Source: Achromobacter sp. RTa
GTDB taxonomy: Bacteria > Pseudomonadota > Gammaproteobacteria > Burkholderiales > Burkholderiaceae_B
Reading direction: 5' to 3'
Assembly (NCBI RefSeq): GCF_000757485.1
Contig: NZ_JPYO01000045.1
Span: forward strand, 196,121-260,120
DNA length: 64,000 nucleotides
The translations under genes were made by a program, and so were the position numbers. The notes beneath the pieces are model-generated. The model was not told the DNA's origin and did not search any database. It was given only the letters and a program-made list of their open reading frames with translations. Below are positions 17,006-25,564 of the stretch, piece by piece; positions within the stretch are counted from its first letter, which is position 1, and every line of letters begins with the position of its first letter.

Positions 17006-17920
17006 ATGGAAAAAATCGGTTTCATCGGTTTGGGCCGCATGGGCAAGCCCATGGCGCTGAACCTGCGCAAGGCGGGGTTCGAGCTCGTGGTCCTGGACAT
17101 CAACAGGCAGGCCATGGAGGAATTGGCGGCGGCGGGCGCGGCGCAGGGCGCCGACGTGGCGGACGTGGCGCGGCGCTGCGGCATCATCGTGACGATGCTG
17201 CCCACGTCCAAGGAGGTCGAGCAAGTCGCCCTGGGCGGCGGCGGCGTCTTCGAGAACGCGGCCAAGGGCAGCCTGCTGATGGACATGAGCACCATCGACC
17301 CGCTGGCGACCGACCGGCTGCAGGAACAGGCGCAGGCCCACGGGATGTCCGTGGTGGACGCGCCCGTCGGGCGCCTGGCCGAACATGCGGACCGGGGCGA
17401 ATCGCTGTTCATGGTGGGCGCGAGCGACGCCGATTTCGCCCGGGTCAAGCCGCTGCTGGACGCCATGGGCACGACCACCTACCACTGCGGCCCAGTGGGG
17501 GCGGGCGGCCGCACCAAGCTGGTCAACAACTACGTGGCGGTGACGCTGTGCCAGGTCAACGCCGAGGCGCTGGCGCTGTCCCAGCGCTTCGGGCTGGACA
17601 TCACCAAGACCCTGCAGGTGCTGTACGGCACCTCGGCCTCCAACGGCCAACTGCGGATGAACTTCCCCAACAAGGTGCTGGTGGGCGACACCACGCCGGG
17701 CTTCACCATCGACCTGGCGCACAAGGATATGTCGCTGATCGTCGGCGCGGCGCATGCGGCCAAGGTGCCGATGCCCGTGGCCGCCGCCGTGCATGAGTCC
17801 TTCAGCCTGGCCCGGGCGGGGCAGTTCGGCGGGATCGACTTCTCGGGCATCGCCGACGCCATCTGCCACTTCGCCCAGATCGAGAAGCCGCGCGTGCCCG
17901 AGGGCTGGAAACCGGCCTGA
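17006..17920 (+). CDS. Beta-hydroxyacid dehydrogenase family oxidoreductase, sulfolactaldehyde reductase (YihU)-like
   Basis: A 304-aa NAD(P) enzyme. The Rossmann motif is GFIGLGRMG (5-13); the catalytic lysine is Lys171 in KLVNNY (171-176). The substrate loop reads DAPVGR (118-123), where most 3-hydroxyisobutyrate and tartronate-semialdehyde family members have APVSGG. E. coli YihU, as I remember it, has DVPVGR with Arg123 at the same place and Lys171 at the same place without gaps. That points to 3-sulfolactaldehyde/2,3-dihydroxypropanesulfonate interconversion. Last gene of the operon. Assignment to sulfonate substrate is by residues plus context, not proof. Confidence 0.85.
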   Translation: MEKIGFIGLGRMGKPMALNLRKAGFELVVLDINRQAMEELAAAGAAQGADVADVARRCGIIVTMLPTSKEVEQVALGGGGVFENAAKGSLLMDMSTIDPLATDRLQEQAQAHGMSVVDAPVGRLAEHADRGESLFMVGASDADFARVKPLLDAMGTTTYHCGPVGAGGRTKLVNNYVAVTLCQVNAEALALSQRFGLDITKTLQVLYGTSASNGQLRMNFPNKVLVGDTTPGFTIDLAHKDMSLIVGAAHAAKVPMPVAAAVHESFSLARAGQFGGIDFSGIADAICHFAQIEKPRVPEGWKPA

Positions 17921-17959
17921 AAAGGGGGCGGATAACGGCGTGTAACTCAATGAGATATT

Positions 17960-17986
17960 TAACTTTTCATTGCAGCGCGCCGTTAT
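17960..17986 (+). promoter_or_regulatory. Candidate sigma-28 (FliA) promoter of the chemoreceptor gene
   Basis: TAACTTTT, then exactly 11 nt, then GCCGTTAT. The flagellar sigma-28 consensus is TAAAGTTT-N11-GCCGATAA, so each box matches at 6 of 8. It lies 36 nt before the ATG of a methyl-accepting chemotaxis gene, a class expected under this sigma factor. The same bases form an arm of a wide dyad ATAACGGCG (17932-17940) with CGCCGTTAT (17978-17986). Confidence 0.6.
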
Positions 17987-18022
17987 AGGGGGAAGCTTTA
18001 CGCAACCCCCGGAGTGCCCCCC

Positions 18023-19651
18023 ATGTTCAAGAATTTAAGTATCCGCGCGGTCTTGACGACCGCTTTAGTCGTTTTCTTTTCGCTTTTCCTGGCGACCGGC
18101 GTCGCGGTCCACCAGCAGCTCACCTCCAACCGCGGTTCCATCGAGCTGTTGCTGGACACCAACCTGGTCCGCGCCAATGCCGTGGACGGCGCCGGCGCCG
18201 AACTGCTGCGCGCCCGGCTGGTGCTGCTGGCGGCGCAGACCGCGTTGATGGAAGGCAAGCGCATCGACAACCTGGCCAGCATGCAGCGCCTGGAGGGCTA
18301 CACCAAGAAGGCCGCCGACCTGATCCAGGCGGCGCGCCAGACGCCGGAGACCTCGGCCGAAGGCAAGCCGCTGTTCGACGCCGCGCTGGCGGCCTACGAC
18401 GTCTACCACCGCGACGCCATCCTGCCCATGATCGCCGCCATCCGCGCCGGCAACGCGCAAGAGGCCGGCCGCCTGAACCTCGAGAAAGTGACGCCGCTGG
18501 GCCTGACCTTCACCGCCTCCATCCAGAAATACGTGGACTACGCTGACGAGGTCGGCCAGCGCGTGGCCCGCGAAGCCTCCACCCGCATCAACGGCGCCAT
18601 CGCGCTGCTGGTCGCCCTGCTGATCGTCGTCGGCGTCCTGGTCGTGGGCCTGTACGCCGTGTTTGCGCGCTCGGTCTTCCGTCCGCTGCACGAGGCGGGC
18701 CGCCTGTTCGACCGCATCGCGGCCGGCGACCTGACCAACCGCATCGAGCAGCGCGGCAACAACGAAATCGGCGTGCTGTACGGCGCGGTCAAGCGCATGC
18801 AGGACAGCCTGGCCCGCACCGTGTCCGCCGTGCGCCTGGGCGTGGAGGAAATCCATACCGGCTCGCGCGAGATCGCCGCGGGCAATATCGACCTGTCGTC
18901 CCGCACCGAGCAGCAGGCCGCCTCCCTCGAGGAAACCGCCGCCAGCATGGATGAGCTGTCGTCCACGGTGCGCAACAACGCCGAAAGCTCGCGCAGCGCC
19001 TCGGAGCTGGCGATGGCTGCCTCCGAAGTGGCTACGCGCGGCGGCCGCGCGGTGGGCGACGTGGTCGGCACCATGCGCGGCATCGCCGACAGCTCCAACC
19101 GCATCGCGGACATCGTGGGCGTGATCGACGGCATCGCCTTCCAGACCAACATCCTGGCGCTGAACGCCGCCGTCGAAGCGGCGCGCGCGGGCGAGCAGGG
19201 CAAGGGCTTCGCGGTCGTGGCCAGCGAAGTGCGCGCCCTGGCGCAGCGCAGCGCCGCCGCGGCCAAGGAAATCAAGGGCCTGATCGACGATTCGGTGCAG
19301 AAGGTGTCGGTCGGTTCCGACCAGGTGGAGGCCGCCGGCGCCACCATGCAGGAGATCGTGACCTCGGTGCGCCGCGTGACGGACATCATCAACGAGATCT
19401 CCAGCGCCTCGGAAGAGCAGTCGCAGGGGATCCAGCAGGTGAACCAGGCCGTGTCGCAGATGGACAGCGTGACCCAGCAGAACGCGGCCCTGGTCGAGCA
19501 GGCCGCCGCGTCGGCGGCGTCGCTGGAAACCCAGGCCCAGCGCCTGCGCGAGGCCGTGGCGGTGTTCAAGCTGCAGGCCGGCCAGGTGATCGACGCCGAG
19601 GCTCCGGCCTTGGGGCATCGTGGCGCGGAACCGGCGTTGATCGGGGCTTGA
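18023..19651 (+). CDS. Methyl-accepting chemotaxis protein
   Basis: A 542-aa transmembrane chemoreceptor signalling to CheA/CheW. TM1 about 8-28, periplasmic four-helix-bundle type ligand domain about 30-187 (Tar/Tsr-like), TM2 about 190-213, HAMP about 214-268, then the methylated cytoplasmic coiled coil with the hairpin tip [21 protein letters not shown] (about 370-390). No C-terminal NWETF-type pentapeptide for CheR/CheB docking. I use ATG at 18023 because GGAG at 18010-18013 is 9 nt before it; the GTG at 18014 directly abuts that site. Ligand unknown. Confidence 0.93.
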   Translation: MFKNLSIRAVLTTALVVFFSLFLATGVAVHQQLTSNRGSIELLLDTNLVRANAVDGAGAELLRARLVLLAAQTALMEGKRIDNLASMQRLEGYTKKAADLIQAARQTPETSAEGKPLFDAALAAYDVYHRDAILPMIAAIRAGNAQEAGRLNLEKVTPLGLTFTASIQKYVDYADEVGQRVAREASTRINGAIALLVALLIVVGVLVVGLYAVFARSVFRPLHEAGRLFDRIAAGDLTNRIEQRGNNEIGVLYGAVKRMQDSLARTVSAVRLGVEEIHTGSREIAAGNIDLSSRTEQQAASLEETAASMDELSSTVRNNAESSRSASELAMAASEVATRGGRAVGDVVGTMRGIADSSNRIADIVGVIDGIAFQTNILALNAAVEAARAGEQGKGFAVVASEVRALAQRSAAAAKEIKGLIDDSVQKVSVGSDQVEAAGATMQEIVTSVRRVTDIINEISSASEEQSQGIQQVNQAVSQMDSVTQQNAALVEQAAASAASLETQAQRLREAVAVFKLQAGQVIDAEAPALGHRGAEPALIGA

Positions 19652-19660
19652 TTGCGGTGG

Positions 19661-19953
19661 GTGTCTGACGCCTAGTGTCAGACACCCGGGAAGGCCGGCT
19701 TCGGCGGGACGGGCATTGCGTACGGGTGTCAGACACAAACTCAGTCCAGTGTCTGACACCCGTACGAGAAGACCTGTGGCTAGCGGCAGCGCCGCCGGGT
19801 GTCAGACACAAACCAGTCCAGTGTCTGACACCCGTACGAGACGGCCTGTGGCTAGCGGCAGCGCCGCCGGGTGTCAGACACAAGCCAGTCCAGTGTCTGA
19901 CACCCATACGAGACGGCCTGTGGCTAGTCGAGGTGCCGCCGGGTGTCAGACAC
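19661..19953. repeat. Tandem array of dyad repeats, 72-bp period
   Basis: Nine GTGTCTGACAC-type cores. From 19749 the copies form a tandem array: cores start at 19749, 19821 and 19893 in one polarity and at 19799, 19871 and 19943 in the other, so both series have a strict 72-nt period. Each unit is GTGTCTGACACCCGTACGAG, then a GGCTAGCGGCAGCGCCGCCGG-like middle, then the inverted core; the two arms can pair into one long hairpin. Units are nearly identical, with the last more diverged. As 72 is a multiple of three, a frame runs through, but the encoded 24-residue repeats are not credible protein. Confidence 0.9.
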
Positions 19954-20055
19954 TACCATCCCCCAAAAAACAATCAGGGACAAATAACGCCATGTCCTGC
20001 GCGCGGGCATAAAATAGCGGATTGCCCATCCCACCCGACCACAGGATCCCGCGCC

Positions 20056-21525
20056 ATGAACGCACGCATCCCCGACGACGCTCTTCCGCCCACCCTCGAC
20101 CCGGAGGCCTTGCAGGCTTTCGTGGACGACAAATGGGACAACGAGATCATCCCGGCGCTGACCGACTACATCGCGATCCCCGCCAAGAGCCCGGCCTTCG
20201 ACGCCGACTGGGAAAAGAACGCGTTCATCGAGCGCGTGGTGCGCGACGCCGCGCAATGGGTCGAGGCGCAGAAGGTATCCGGCCTGAGGCTGGAAGTGGT
20301 GCGCCTGCCGGGCCGCACGCCCGTCATCTTCTTTGACGCGCCCGCCACCCGTAGCGACAACGGCGATACCGTGCTGCTGTACGGCCACCTCGATAAGCAG
20401 CCTGAATTCTCCGGCTGGCGCGCCGGCCTGGGCCCCTGGACGCCCAAGTACGAAGACGGCAAGCTGTACGGCCGTGGCGGCGCGGACGACGGCTATGCGG
20501 TCTATGCCTCGCTGACCGCCATCATGGCGCTGGACAAGCAGGGCATCCCGCGCCCGCGCTGCGTGGGCATCGTGGAAACCTGTGAGGAGTCCGGCAGCTA
20601 CGACCTGCTGCCCTACGTGGACGCGCTGCGCGACCGCCTGGGCAACGTGGCGCTGGTGGTGTGCCTGGATTCGGGCGCGGGCAACTACGATCAACTCTGG
20701 ATGACGACCTCGCTGCGAGGCATGGTGGCCGGCACGCTGGAAGTCCAGGTGCTGGACGAAGGCGTGCACTCGGGCGACTCCAGCGGCGTCGTGCCCTCGT
20801 CGTTCCGCATCCTGCGCCATCTGCTGGACCGCCTGGAAGACAGCGCCACCGGCTGTCTGCTGCCGCAAAGCCTGCACTGCGACATCCCCGCCGACCGCAT
20901 CGAGCAGGTGCACGCCACGGCCCGCATCCTGGGTGACGAGGTCTGGCGCCGTTTCCCCTGGAGCTGCGGCGCCGAAGGCGGGTTCGTGCTGCCCATGACG
21001 ACCGAGCCCGAAGAGGCCCTGCTGAACCGCACCTGGCGCCCGACGCTGTCCGTCACCGGCGCCGAAGGCCTGCCGCCGCTGTCCAGCGCCGGCAATGTGC
21101 TGCGTCCGCGCACGGCGTTCAAGCTGTCGCTGCGCCTGCCGCCGCTGGTGGACGCCGTGGCCGCTTCGCAGGAAATCAAGGCGCTGCTGGAAGCCGACGC
21201 GCCCTACAACGCCAAGGTCATCTTCAAGGCCAACGAAGGCGCGGCCACCGGCTGGAACGCCCCGGCGTCCGAAGCATGGCTGACCCAGGCGCTGGACGCC
21301 GCCTCCCAGCAGTACTACGGCGCGCCCTGCGGCTACATCGGCCAGGGCGGCACGATTCCGCTCATGAGCATCCTGCAGAAAGGCTTCCCCAAGGCCCAGT
21401 TCATGGTCTGCGGCGTGCTGGGCCCCAAGTCCAACGCGCACGGGCCCAATGAGTTCCTGCACGTGCCGTACGGCAAGAAGCTGACCGCCGCGGTGGCGCA
21501 GACGATGGCGGCGATGCCGGCATGA
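20056..21525 (+). CDS. M20-family metallodipeptidase
   Basis: A 489-aa zinc aminoacylase/carnosinase-type peptidase. Zinc and catalytic residues: LLYGHLDKQP (His111, Asp113), GRGGADDGYA (Asp144-145), the EE pair in VETCEESGS (177-178), a later VVCLDSGAGN and a C-terminal HGPNEFLHV histidine. A large dimerisation/lid insert lies between, as in the CNDP/PepV group. Expected action is removal of N-terminal residues from dipeptides in the cytosol. The open frame runs upstream through the repeat array; ATG at 20056 is where family similarity begins. Its TGA overlaps the next ATG by 4 nt. Confidence 0.9.
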   Translation: MNARIPDDALPPTLDPEALQAFVDDKWDNEIIPALTDYIAIPAKSPAFDADWEKNAFIERVVRDAAQWVEAQKVSGLRLEVVRLPGRTPVIFFDAPATRSDNGDTVLLYGHLDKQPEFSGWRAGLGPWTPKYEDGKLYGRGGADDGYAVYASLTAIMALDKQGIPRPRCVGIVETCEESGSYDLLPYVDALRDRLGNVALVVCLDSGAGNYDQLWMTTSLRGMVAGTLEVQVLDEGVHSGDSSGVVPSSFRILRHLLDRLEDSATGCLLPQSLHCDIPADRIEQVHATARILGDEVWRRFPWSCGAEGGFVLPMTTEPEEALLNRTWRPTLSVTGAEGLPPLSSAGNVLRPRTAFKLSLRLPPLVDAVAASQEIKALLEADAPYNAKVIFKANEGAATGWNAPASEAWLTQALDAASQQYYGAPCGYIGQGGTIPLMSILQKGFPKAQFMVCGVLGPKSNAHGPNEFLHVPYGKKLTAAVAQTMAAMPA

Positions 21526-22079
21526 TTTCCTCTTCCGATGCGTACGCCAATGTAGTCGCTGAAACCAGGCATTGGCTGAATCAGGCCGTCATCGGCCTGA
21601 ACCTCTGTCCCTTCGCGAAAGCGGTGCAGGTCAAGGACCAGATCCGCTTCGCCGTCAGCGACGCCACCGACGCCGAGGGCGTATTGACCGATCTGCAGGA
21701 CGAGCTGGCTCTGCTGGCCGAAACCGACCCCGAGCAGATCGACACGACCCTGCTGATCATCCCCGACGCGCTGGACGACTTCCTGGAGTTCAACGATTTC
21801 GAAGACCTGTCGGACCGCCTGCTCAAGCGCATGCGCCTGGTGGGCGAGCTGCAGGTGGCCACCTTCCACCCGCAATTCCAGTTCGCGGATACCGAGCCGG
21901 ACGATATCTCCAACTATACGAACCGTTCACCGTACCCCATCCTGCACCTGTTGCGCGAAGACAGCATCGACCGCGCCGTGGACTCTTTTCCCGACGCGGC
22001 CGAGATCTACGAGAAGAACATCGAGACGATGCGCCGGCTGGGCTTGGAAGGGTGGAAGAAGCTGATGGCCAAGCCGTAG
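21522..22079 (+). CDS. DUF1415 family protein
   Basis: A 185-aa soluble protein of unknown function. It shows the family opening WLNQAVIGLNLCPFAK (about 14-29) with a conserved cysteine, the central VATFHPQFQFADT (about 104-116), and NRSPYPILHLLRE (about 128-140). The ATGA overlap with the M20 peptidase gene means the two are almost certainly co-translated. No membrane segment or signal peptide. I can describe the family but not assign a reaction. Confidence 0.88.
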   Translation: MISSSDAYANVVAETRHWLNQAVIGLNLCPFAKAVQVKDQIRFAVSDATDAEGVLTDLQDELALLAETDPEQIDTTLLIIPDALDDFLEFNDFEDLSDRLLKRMRLVGELQVATFHPQFQFADTEPDDISNYTNRSPYPILHLLREDSIDRAVDSFPDAAEIYEKNIETMRRLGLEGWKKLMAKP

Positions 22080-22087
22080 CGGGCCAG

Positions 22088-22185
22088 ATTGCATACCAAA
22101 TACCGCCCGACGGAATATTCATCGCGCCGGCGCGCCAGGGGGTATCGGGATATCCCTAGATAGCCTGCCCCTGGTATTGCATACA
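22088..22185 (+). promoter_or_regulatory. Candidate operator pair upstream of the Bug/BAAT operon
   Basis: The 9-mer ATTGCATAC occurs at about 22088-22096 and again at about 22176-22184, 88 nt apart, both in the 146-nt gap before the Bug receptor gene. The second copy continues as CATACAACATACG. A GGGATATCCC palindrome lies between them near 22147-22156. Repeated near-identical sites suggest a regulator, but none is encoded next to this operon. Confidence 0.4.
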
Positions 22186-22225
22186 ACATACGTTTTCCTC
22201 GTCCGTCCGTTGCCTGGAGAGCCGT

Positions 22226-23212
22226 ATGCGATTCACCCGCCGCCATGCCCTGGGCGCGCTTGCCGCGCTGCCCCTGATCTCGCGCCCGGCCTGGGCCCAG
22301 AATACCTTCCCGACGCGGCCCGTGCGCCTGCTGGTGGGCTTTGCCCCGGGCGGGCTGACCGACATTGCCGCGCGGGCCCTGGCCGAGCGCATGGGCAAGA
22401 CGCTCAAGCAGAGCGTGGTCGTGGAAAACCGCCCGGGCGGGCAGGCCATCATCGCCACCGTGGCGGTGGCGCGCGCCGAGCCGGACGGCTACACGCTGGG
22501 CTTCGCCGGCACCAACGGCATGATCCTGAACCCCTTGCTCTACAACAACCTGCCTTACCAGCAGTCGGATTTCAAGCAACTGGGGTCGATGGGCAAATCG
22601 CCCATGCTGCTGATCGTGCATCCCGAACTCGGCGTGAAGAACGTGCAGGAGTTCATCGCCCTGGCCAAGAAAAAGCCCGGCGACATCACCTGCGCGCATG
22701 CCGGGCGCGGCGTCATCAATCACCTGGCGCTGTTGCATTTCCAGTCCAAGACGGGCACGCAGTTCCAGGATGTGCCCTATAAGGGCAGCGGCCCGGCGCT
22801 GCTCGATCTCATGGCGGGCACCGTGCAAAGCACCTTCGATTTCCCCACCTCCGCATTGCCCAACATCAAGTCGGGCAAGCTGCAGGTGCTGGCGGTCACG
22901 TCCGACAAGCGCCTGTCCAGCCTGCCCGACGTGCCCACCATGAAGGAAGCCGGCGTGGACGGCTTCGAACTCTATACCCGCATGATGATTTCCGGCCCGG
23001 CCGCCATGCCGGCGCCCGTGGTCCAGGCGCTGGAGAACGCGGTGCGCGAAGGCACGCGCGATCCCGGCCTGGTGCAGCAGTTCGCCGACCAGGGGGTAAC
23101 GGTGGAGTTCACATCGTCGGCTGACCTGGACCGCGTCATCGCCGAGGAATCCGCCATGTGGGCCCAGGTCATCAAGGCCAATGGCGTGCCCAAGACCGAC
23201 CTGAAGAGCTGA
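22226..23212 (+). CDS. Bug-family (TctC-like) tricarboxylate-type substrate-binding protein
   Basis: A 328-aa periplasmic receptor of the Bordetella uptake gene family. The N-terminus RRHALGALAALPLISRPAWAQ has twin arginines and a hydrophobic core, so export could be by Tat. Family landmarks are FPTRPVRLLVGFAPGG (about 29-44), VVENRPGGQAI and LAVTSDKRL. No TctA/TctB membrane genes are nearby, as usual for Bug receptors. It is followed after 9 nt by a BAAT-type hydrolase, suggesting the ligand is an ester, amide or thioester precursor processed by it. Confidence 0.9.
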   Translation: MRFTRRHALGALAALPLISRPAWAQNTFPTRPVRLLVGFAPGGLTDIAARALAERMGKTLKQSVVVENRPGGQAIIATVAVARAEPDGYTLGFAGTNGMILNPLLYNNLPYQQSDFKQLGSMGKSPMLLIVHPELGVKNVQEFIALAKKKPGDITCAHAGRGVINHLALLHFQSKTGTQFQDVPYKGSGPALLDLMAGTVQSTFDFPTSALPNIKSGKLQVLAVTSDKRLSSLPDVPTMKEAGVDGFELYTRMMISGPAAMPAPVVQALENAVREGTRDPGLVQQFADQGVTVEFTSSADLDRVIAEESAMWAQVIKANGVPKTDLKS

Positions 23213-23221
23213 GGAGCCGCC

Positions 23222-24517
23222 GTGACCGAACAGCCTCGCATCATCGTCAGCCCCGAGTGCGCCCTGATCGACGTGGCGCGCGATATCCGCATCGACGGAT
23301 TCCCGGCCTACGCATTCATCACCGTCACGGCCAGCATGCGGATGTGCGGCGCGCCGTGGCGCTCGCAGGCCGTGTTCGTCGCCGGCCACGACGGCAGCCT
23401 GGACCTGTCGCGCGATTGCCCGGTGTCTGGCAGCTATGCCGAGCCGTCGGCCATGGGCATCGTGTGGTCGATGGCCTGCGGCGACATGGACCGCGTGGTG
23501 TTCCCGCCGGACCGCACCGAGCCGCTGACCATCCATATCGAGGCCAGCGACGGCCGCCACACGGCCACCGCCCGGCTGGTGCAGGAATTCCTGGCCGAAG
23601 GCGTGACCCACCGCCCGGTACGGGAGGAGCTTGGCGGCATGATGCTGTCGGGCGAACTCTACACGCCGGCGGGCCCGGGCCCGCATCCGCTGGTGATCTA
23701 CATGAACGGGTCTTCCGGCGGCGTCAACGCGCCGCGCGCGGCCCTGTTCGCGGCCCGCGGCTACCAGTGCCTGGCGCTGGCTATCTTCAACTACGAAGGC
23801 CGGCCCAAGTACCTGAACGACATGCCGCTGGAGTATTTCGAGCAGGCCTTGCGCTGGGCCCGCGCCGAACTGTCGCCGCGCGATGGCTTCGTGGCGCTGT
23901 CCGGCATCAGCCGGGGAGGCGAGACCTCGCTGCTGGTGGCCTCGCACTACCCCGAGCTGGTCAGCGCCGTGGTCGCCTACGTGCCGTCGCCCGTGATGCA
24001 CGGCGTGGTCAGCGCCGGCTCGCCGGGCACAGGCCGCAATGCCCAGGTCTGGACCAAGGCCGGGGAGCCGCTGGCGCACCTGTGGCAGGACAACGCCAGC
24101 GCCGATTGGGAGGCCGCCTACGCCTCGGATCCGCCGTACCGCCAGACGCACGCCTTCCTCAGCGCCACTCGCGACAGCGCCGCCTTCGAGCGGGCCCGCA
24201 TCCCCATCGAACGCTATCCCGGCCCCGTCATGCTGGTCAGTGCGTCGGACGACGGCTTCTGGCCCAGCACGGCCTATTCCGAGATCGTCATGCGGCGGCG
24301 CCTCGCGGACGGCCTGCCGACGTTCCATCACGTCTGCATGGGGGCGGGCCACCACGTGCACTATCCCTACCTGCCCGCCACCCTGATCAGTAAGCCGCAC
24401 GCGATGTCGGGGCTGCTGCTGGACGCGGGCGGCTCGCCGGCCGCCAACGCGGCGGGCAACGAAGGGTCGTACCTGGCGGTGCTGGATTTCCTGCGCCGGG
24501 AGTCTTCGGCGTCCTAG
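23222..24517 (+). CDS. Acyl-CoA thioesterase/BAAT-domain hydrolase
   Basis: A 431-aa protein with the two-domain plan of the acyl-CoA thioesterase / bile-acid-CoA:amino acid N-acyltransferase family: an N-terminal beta-rich domain (about 10-125) and a C-terminal alpha/beta hydrolase domain (about 140-430). The nucleophile elbow is GISRGGE (Ser230); oxyanion region YMNGSSGG (160-167); acid around SASDDGFWP and histidine in GAGHHVHYPY. Mammalian relatives use Cys at the nucleophile; bacterial ones often Ser as here. GTG start with GAGGAG upstream. Paired with the Bug receptor. Confidence 0.85.
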   Translation: MTEQPRIIVSPECALIDVARDIRIDGFPAYAFITVTASMRMCGAPWRSQAVFVAGHDGSLDLSRDCPVSGSYAEPSAMGIVWSMACGDMDRVVFPPDRTEPLTIHIEASDGRHTATARLVQEFLAEGVTHRPVREELGGMMLSGELYTPAGPGPHPLVIYMNGSSGGVNAPRAALFAARGYQCLALAIFNYEGRPKYLNDMPLEYFEQALRWARAELSPRDGFVALSGISRGGETSLLVASHYPELVSAVVAYVPSPVMHGVVSAGSPGTGRNAQVWTKAGEPLAHLWQDNASADWEAAYASDPPYRQTHAFLSATRDSAAFERARIPIERYPGPVMLVSASDDGFWPSTAYSEIVMRRRLADGLPTFHHVCMGAGHHVHYPYLPATLISKPHAMSGLLLDAGGSPAANAAGNEGSYLAVLDFLRRESSAS

Positions 24518-25515
24518 GCGGTATCGCCGCGCGCCTTTACGCCGGGCACGCCGATCCGGATGTTGCGGGAATAGTCCGCGGCATCCGGGGTGGCGCGGGC
24601 CCGCTCGGTATAGCGGCCGCCGCGCCGGTACGCTTCGGGGCTGTCCGCGCCACCGAGCGCGCCCAGCTGGTACAGGTATTCGGGCAGGTAGCCCGAGAGC
24701 AGCAGCCGGTAGTCCATCGGCAGGCCCGGCACGATCTGGTCGGCCAGGCGGTACACGATGGTGGTGCAGTTGGCGGTCAGGGTGTTGTAGAACCGCGGCT
24801 TGCGCACCAGCCGGTTGGCCGTGGCCACGTACGACAGCAGCAGCTTGCGGGCCGCGCCCTCGGGCATGCGCACGCGGTACAGGTAGCCGTCTTCGCCGCG
24901 CACGTTGGTGCGCACGCGCAGGCTGTCTTCCTCGGTGGACGCCAGCACGGCCAGCTCGTATTGCCGGAAGAAGCCGCCGACCTCCGAGAACGTGTCGTGC
25001 AGCTTGCGGCGGATTTCCACCGAAAACACCACGTACTGGCCGTCGTCGAACCCGAACGACACCATGGCATGGGCGATAGCGGGCCGGCCCCAGTAGGACA
25101 GCACCAGGTCCACCGAGTCCAGGCGCGACAGGTCGTAGACGCGGGTCACCCAGCGCTCGTCGTAGTCGTCCCGCGTACGCCATTCGAAGTCGCGCACGTT
25201 GTGCAGGGTGACGATGTTCCCGTCTACAGCGCCGTGGGTCTGGCGGGCGACTTCGGGCATCCATTGACGCTCGTTGGACGGACGCACGGCCAGGCGCCAC
25301 CAGGCCAGCAGCCCCAGCAGCAGCGCGCCGAACAGCGCGGCGGGCAGCAGGCTGCCGCTGGCAAGGCCGGCCAGCGCGGCGGCCGCCAGCGCCAGCCAGG
25401 CGGCGGGCAGGGCGCCGCGGGCGCGAGGGCCGAATGGCGGCTGGAACCAGAGGGCAAGCGCGCCCCAGCCCGCCCCGGCCAGCACGGCCAGGCCAATCAC
25501 GGCCGGCAGGATCAT
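24514..25515 (-). CDS. DUF4105 membrane protein (Lnb-type papain-like domain)
   Basis: A 333-aa protein. Residues 1-85 contain about three hydrophobic segments; the rest is a DUF4105 domain, with landmarks VHNVRDFEWR-like LHNVRDFEWRTRDDYD, DLVLSYWGRPAIAHAMVSFGF and NTLTANCTTIVYR. The last gives an Asn-Cys pair and the AHAMVSFGF histidine, consistent with a permuted papain-like hydrolase fold facing the periplasm. Related domains occur in staphylococcal Lnb lipoprotein N-acyltransferase. ATG at 25515 chosen; TTG at 25551 is possible. Its stop overlaps the end of the convergent hydrolase gene by 4 nt. Confidence 0.8.
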   Translation of the reverse strand: MILPAVIGLAVLAGAGWGALALWFQPPFGPRARGALPAAWLALAAAALAGLASGSLLPAALFGALLLGLLAWWRLAVRPSNERQWMPEVARQTHGAVDGNIVTLHNVRDFEWRTRDDYDERWVTRVYDLSRLDSVDLVLSYWGRPAIAHAMVSFGFDDGQYVVFSVEIRRKLHDTFSEVGGFFRQYELAVLASTEEDSLRVRTNVRGEDGYLYRVRMPEGAARKLLLSYVATANRLVRKPRFYNTLTANCTTIVYRLADQIVPGLPMDYRLLLSGYLPEYLYQLGALGGADSPEAYRRGGRYTERARATPDAADYSRNIRIGVPGVKARGDTA

Positions 25516-25564
25516 GGCGCGGCCGTGAAAGGGGCGGGGCGGAGGCGGCAAGCCCTGGCGGCTA

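Noticed and set aside
13123-17920. Acetolactate synthase or oxo-acid dehydrogenase instead of a split decarboxylase
   Set aside because: The two subunits are too short (171 and 198 aa), lacking the middle FAD/nucleotide domain and any lipoyl partner.
19661-19953. CRISPR array
   Set aside because: Repeat units are near-identical over their full 72 nt with no unique spacers, and no cas genes are present.
19675-20055. N-terminal extension of the M20 peptidase through the repeat array
   Set aside because: The 72-bp period keeps the frame open by chance; the encoded repeats have no match to the family and the array is a DNA-level element.
22007-25300. 1097-aa minus-strand open frame across four genes
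   Set aside because: It is antisense to the Bug receptor and hydrolase genes and has no recognisable domain; composition is that of a shadow frame.
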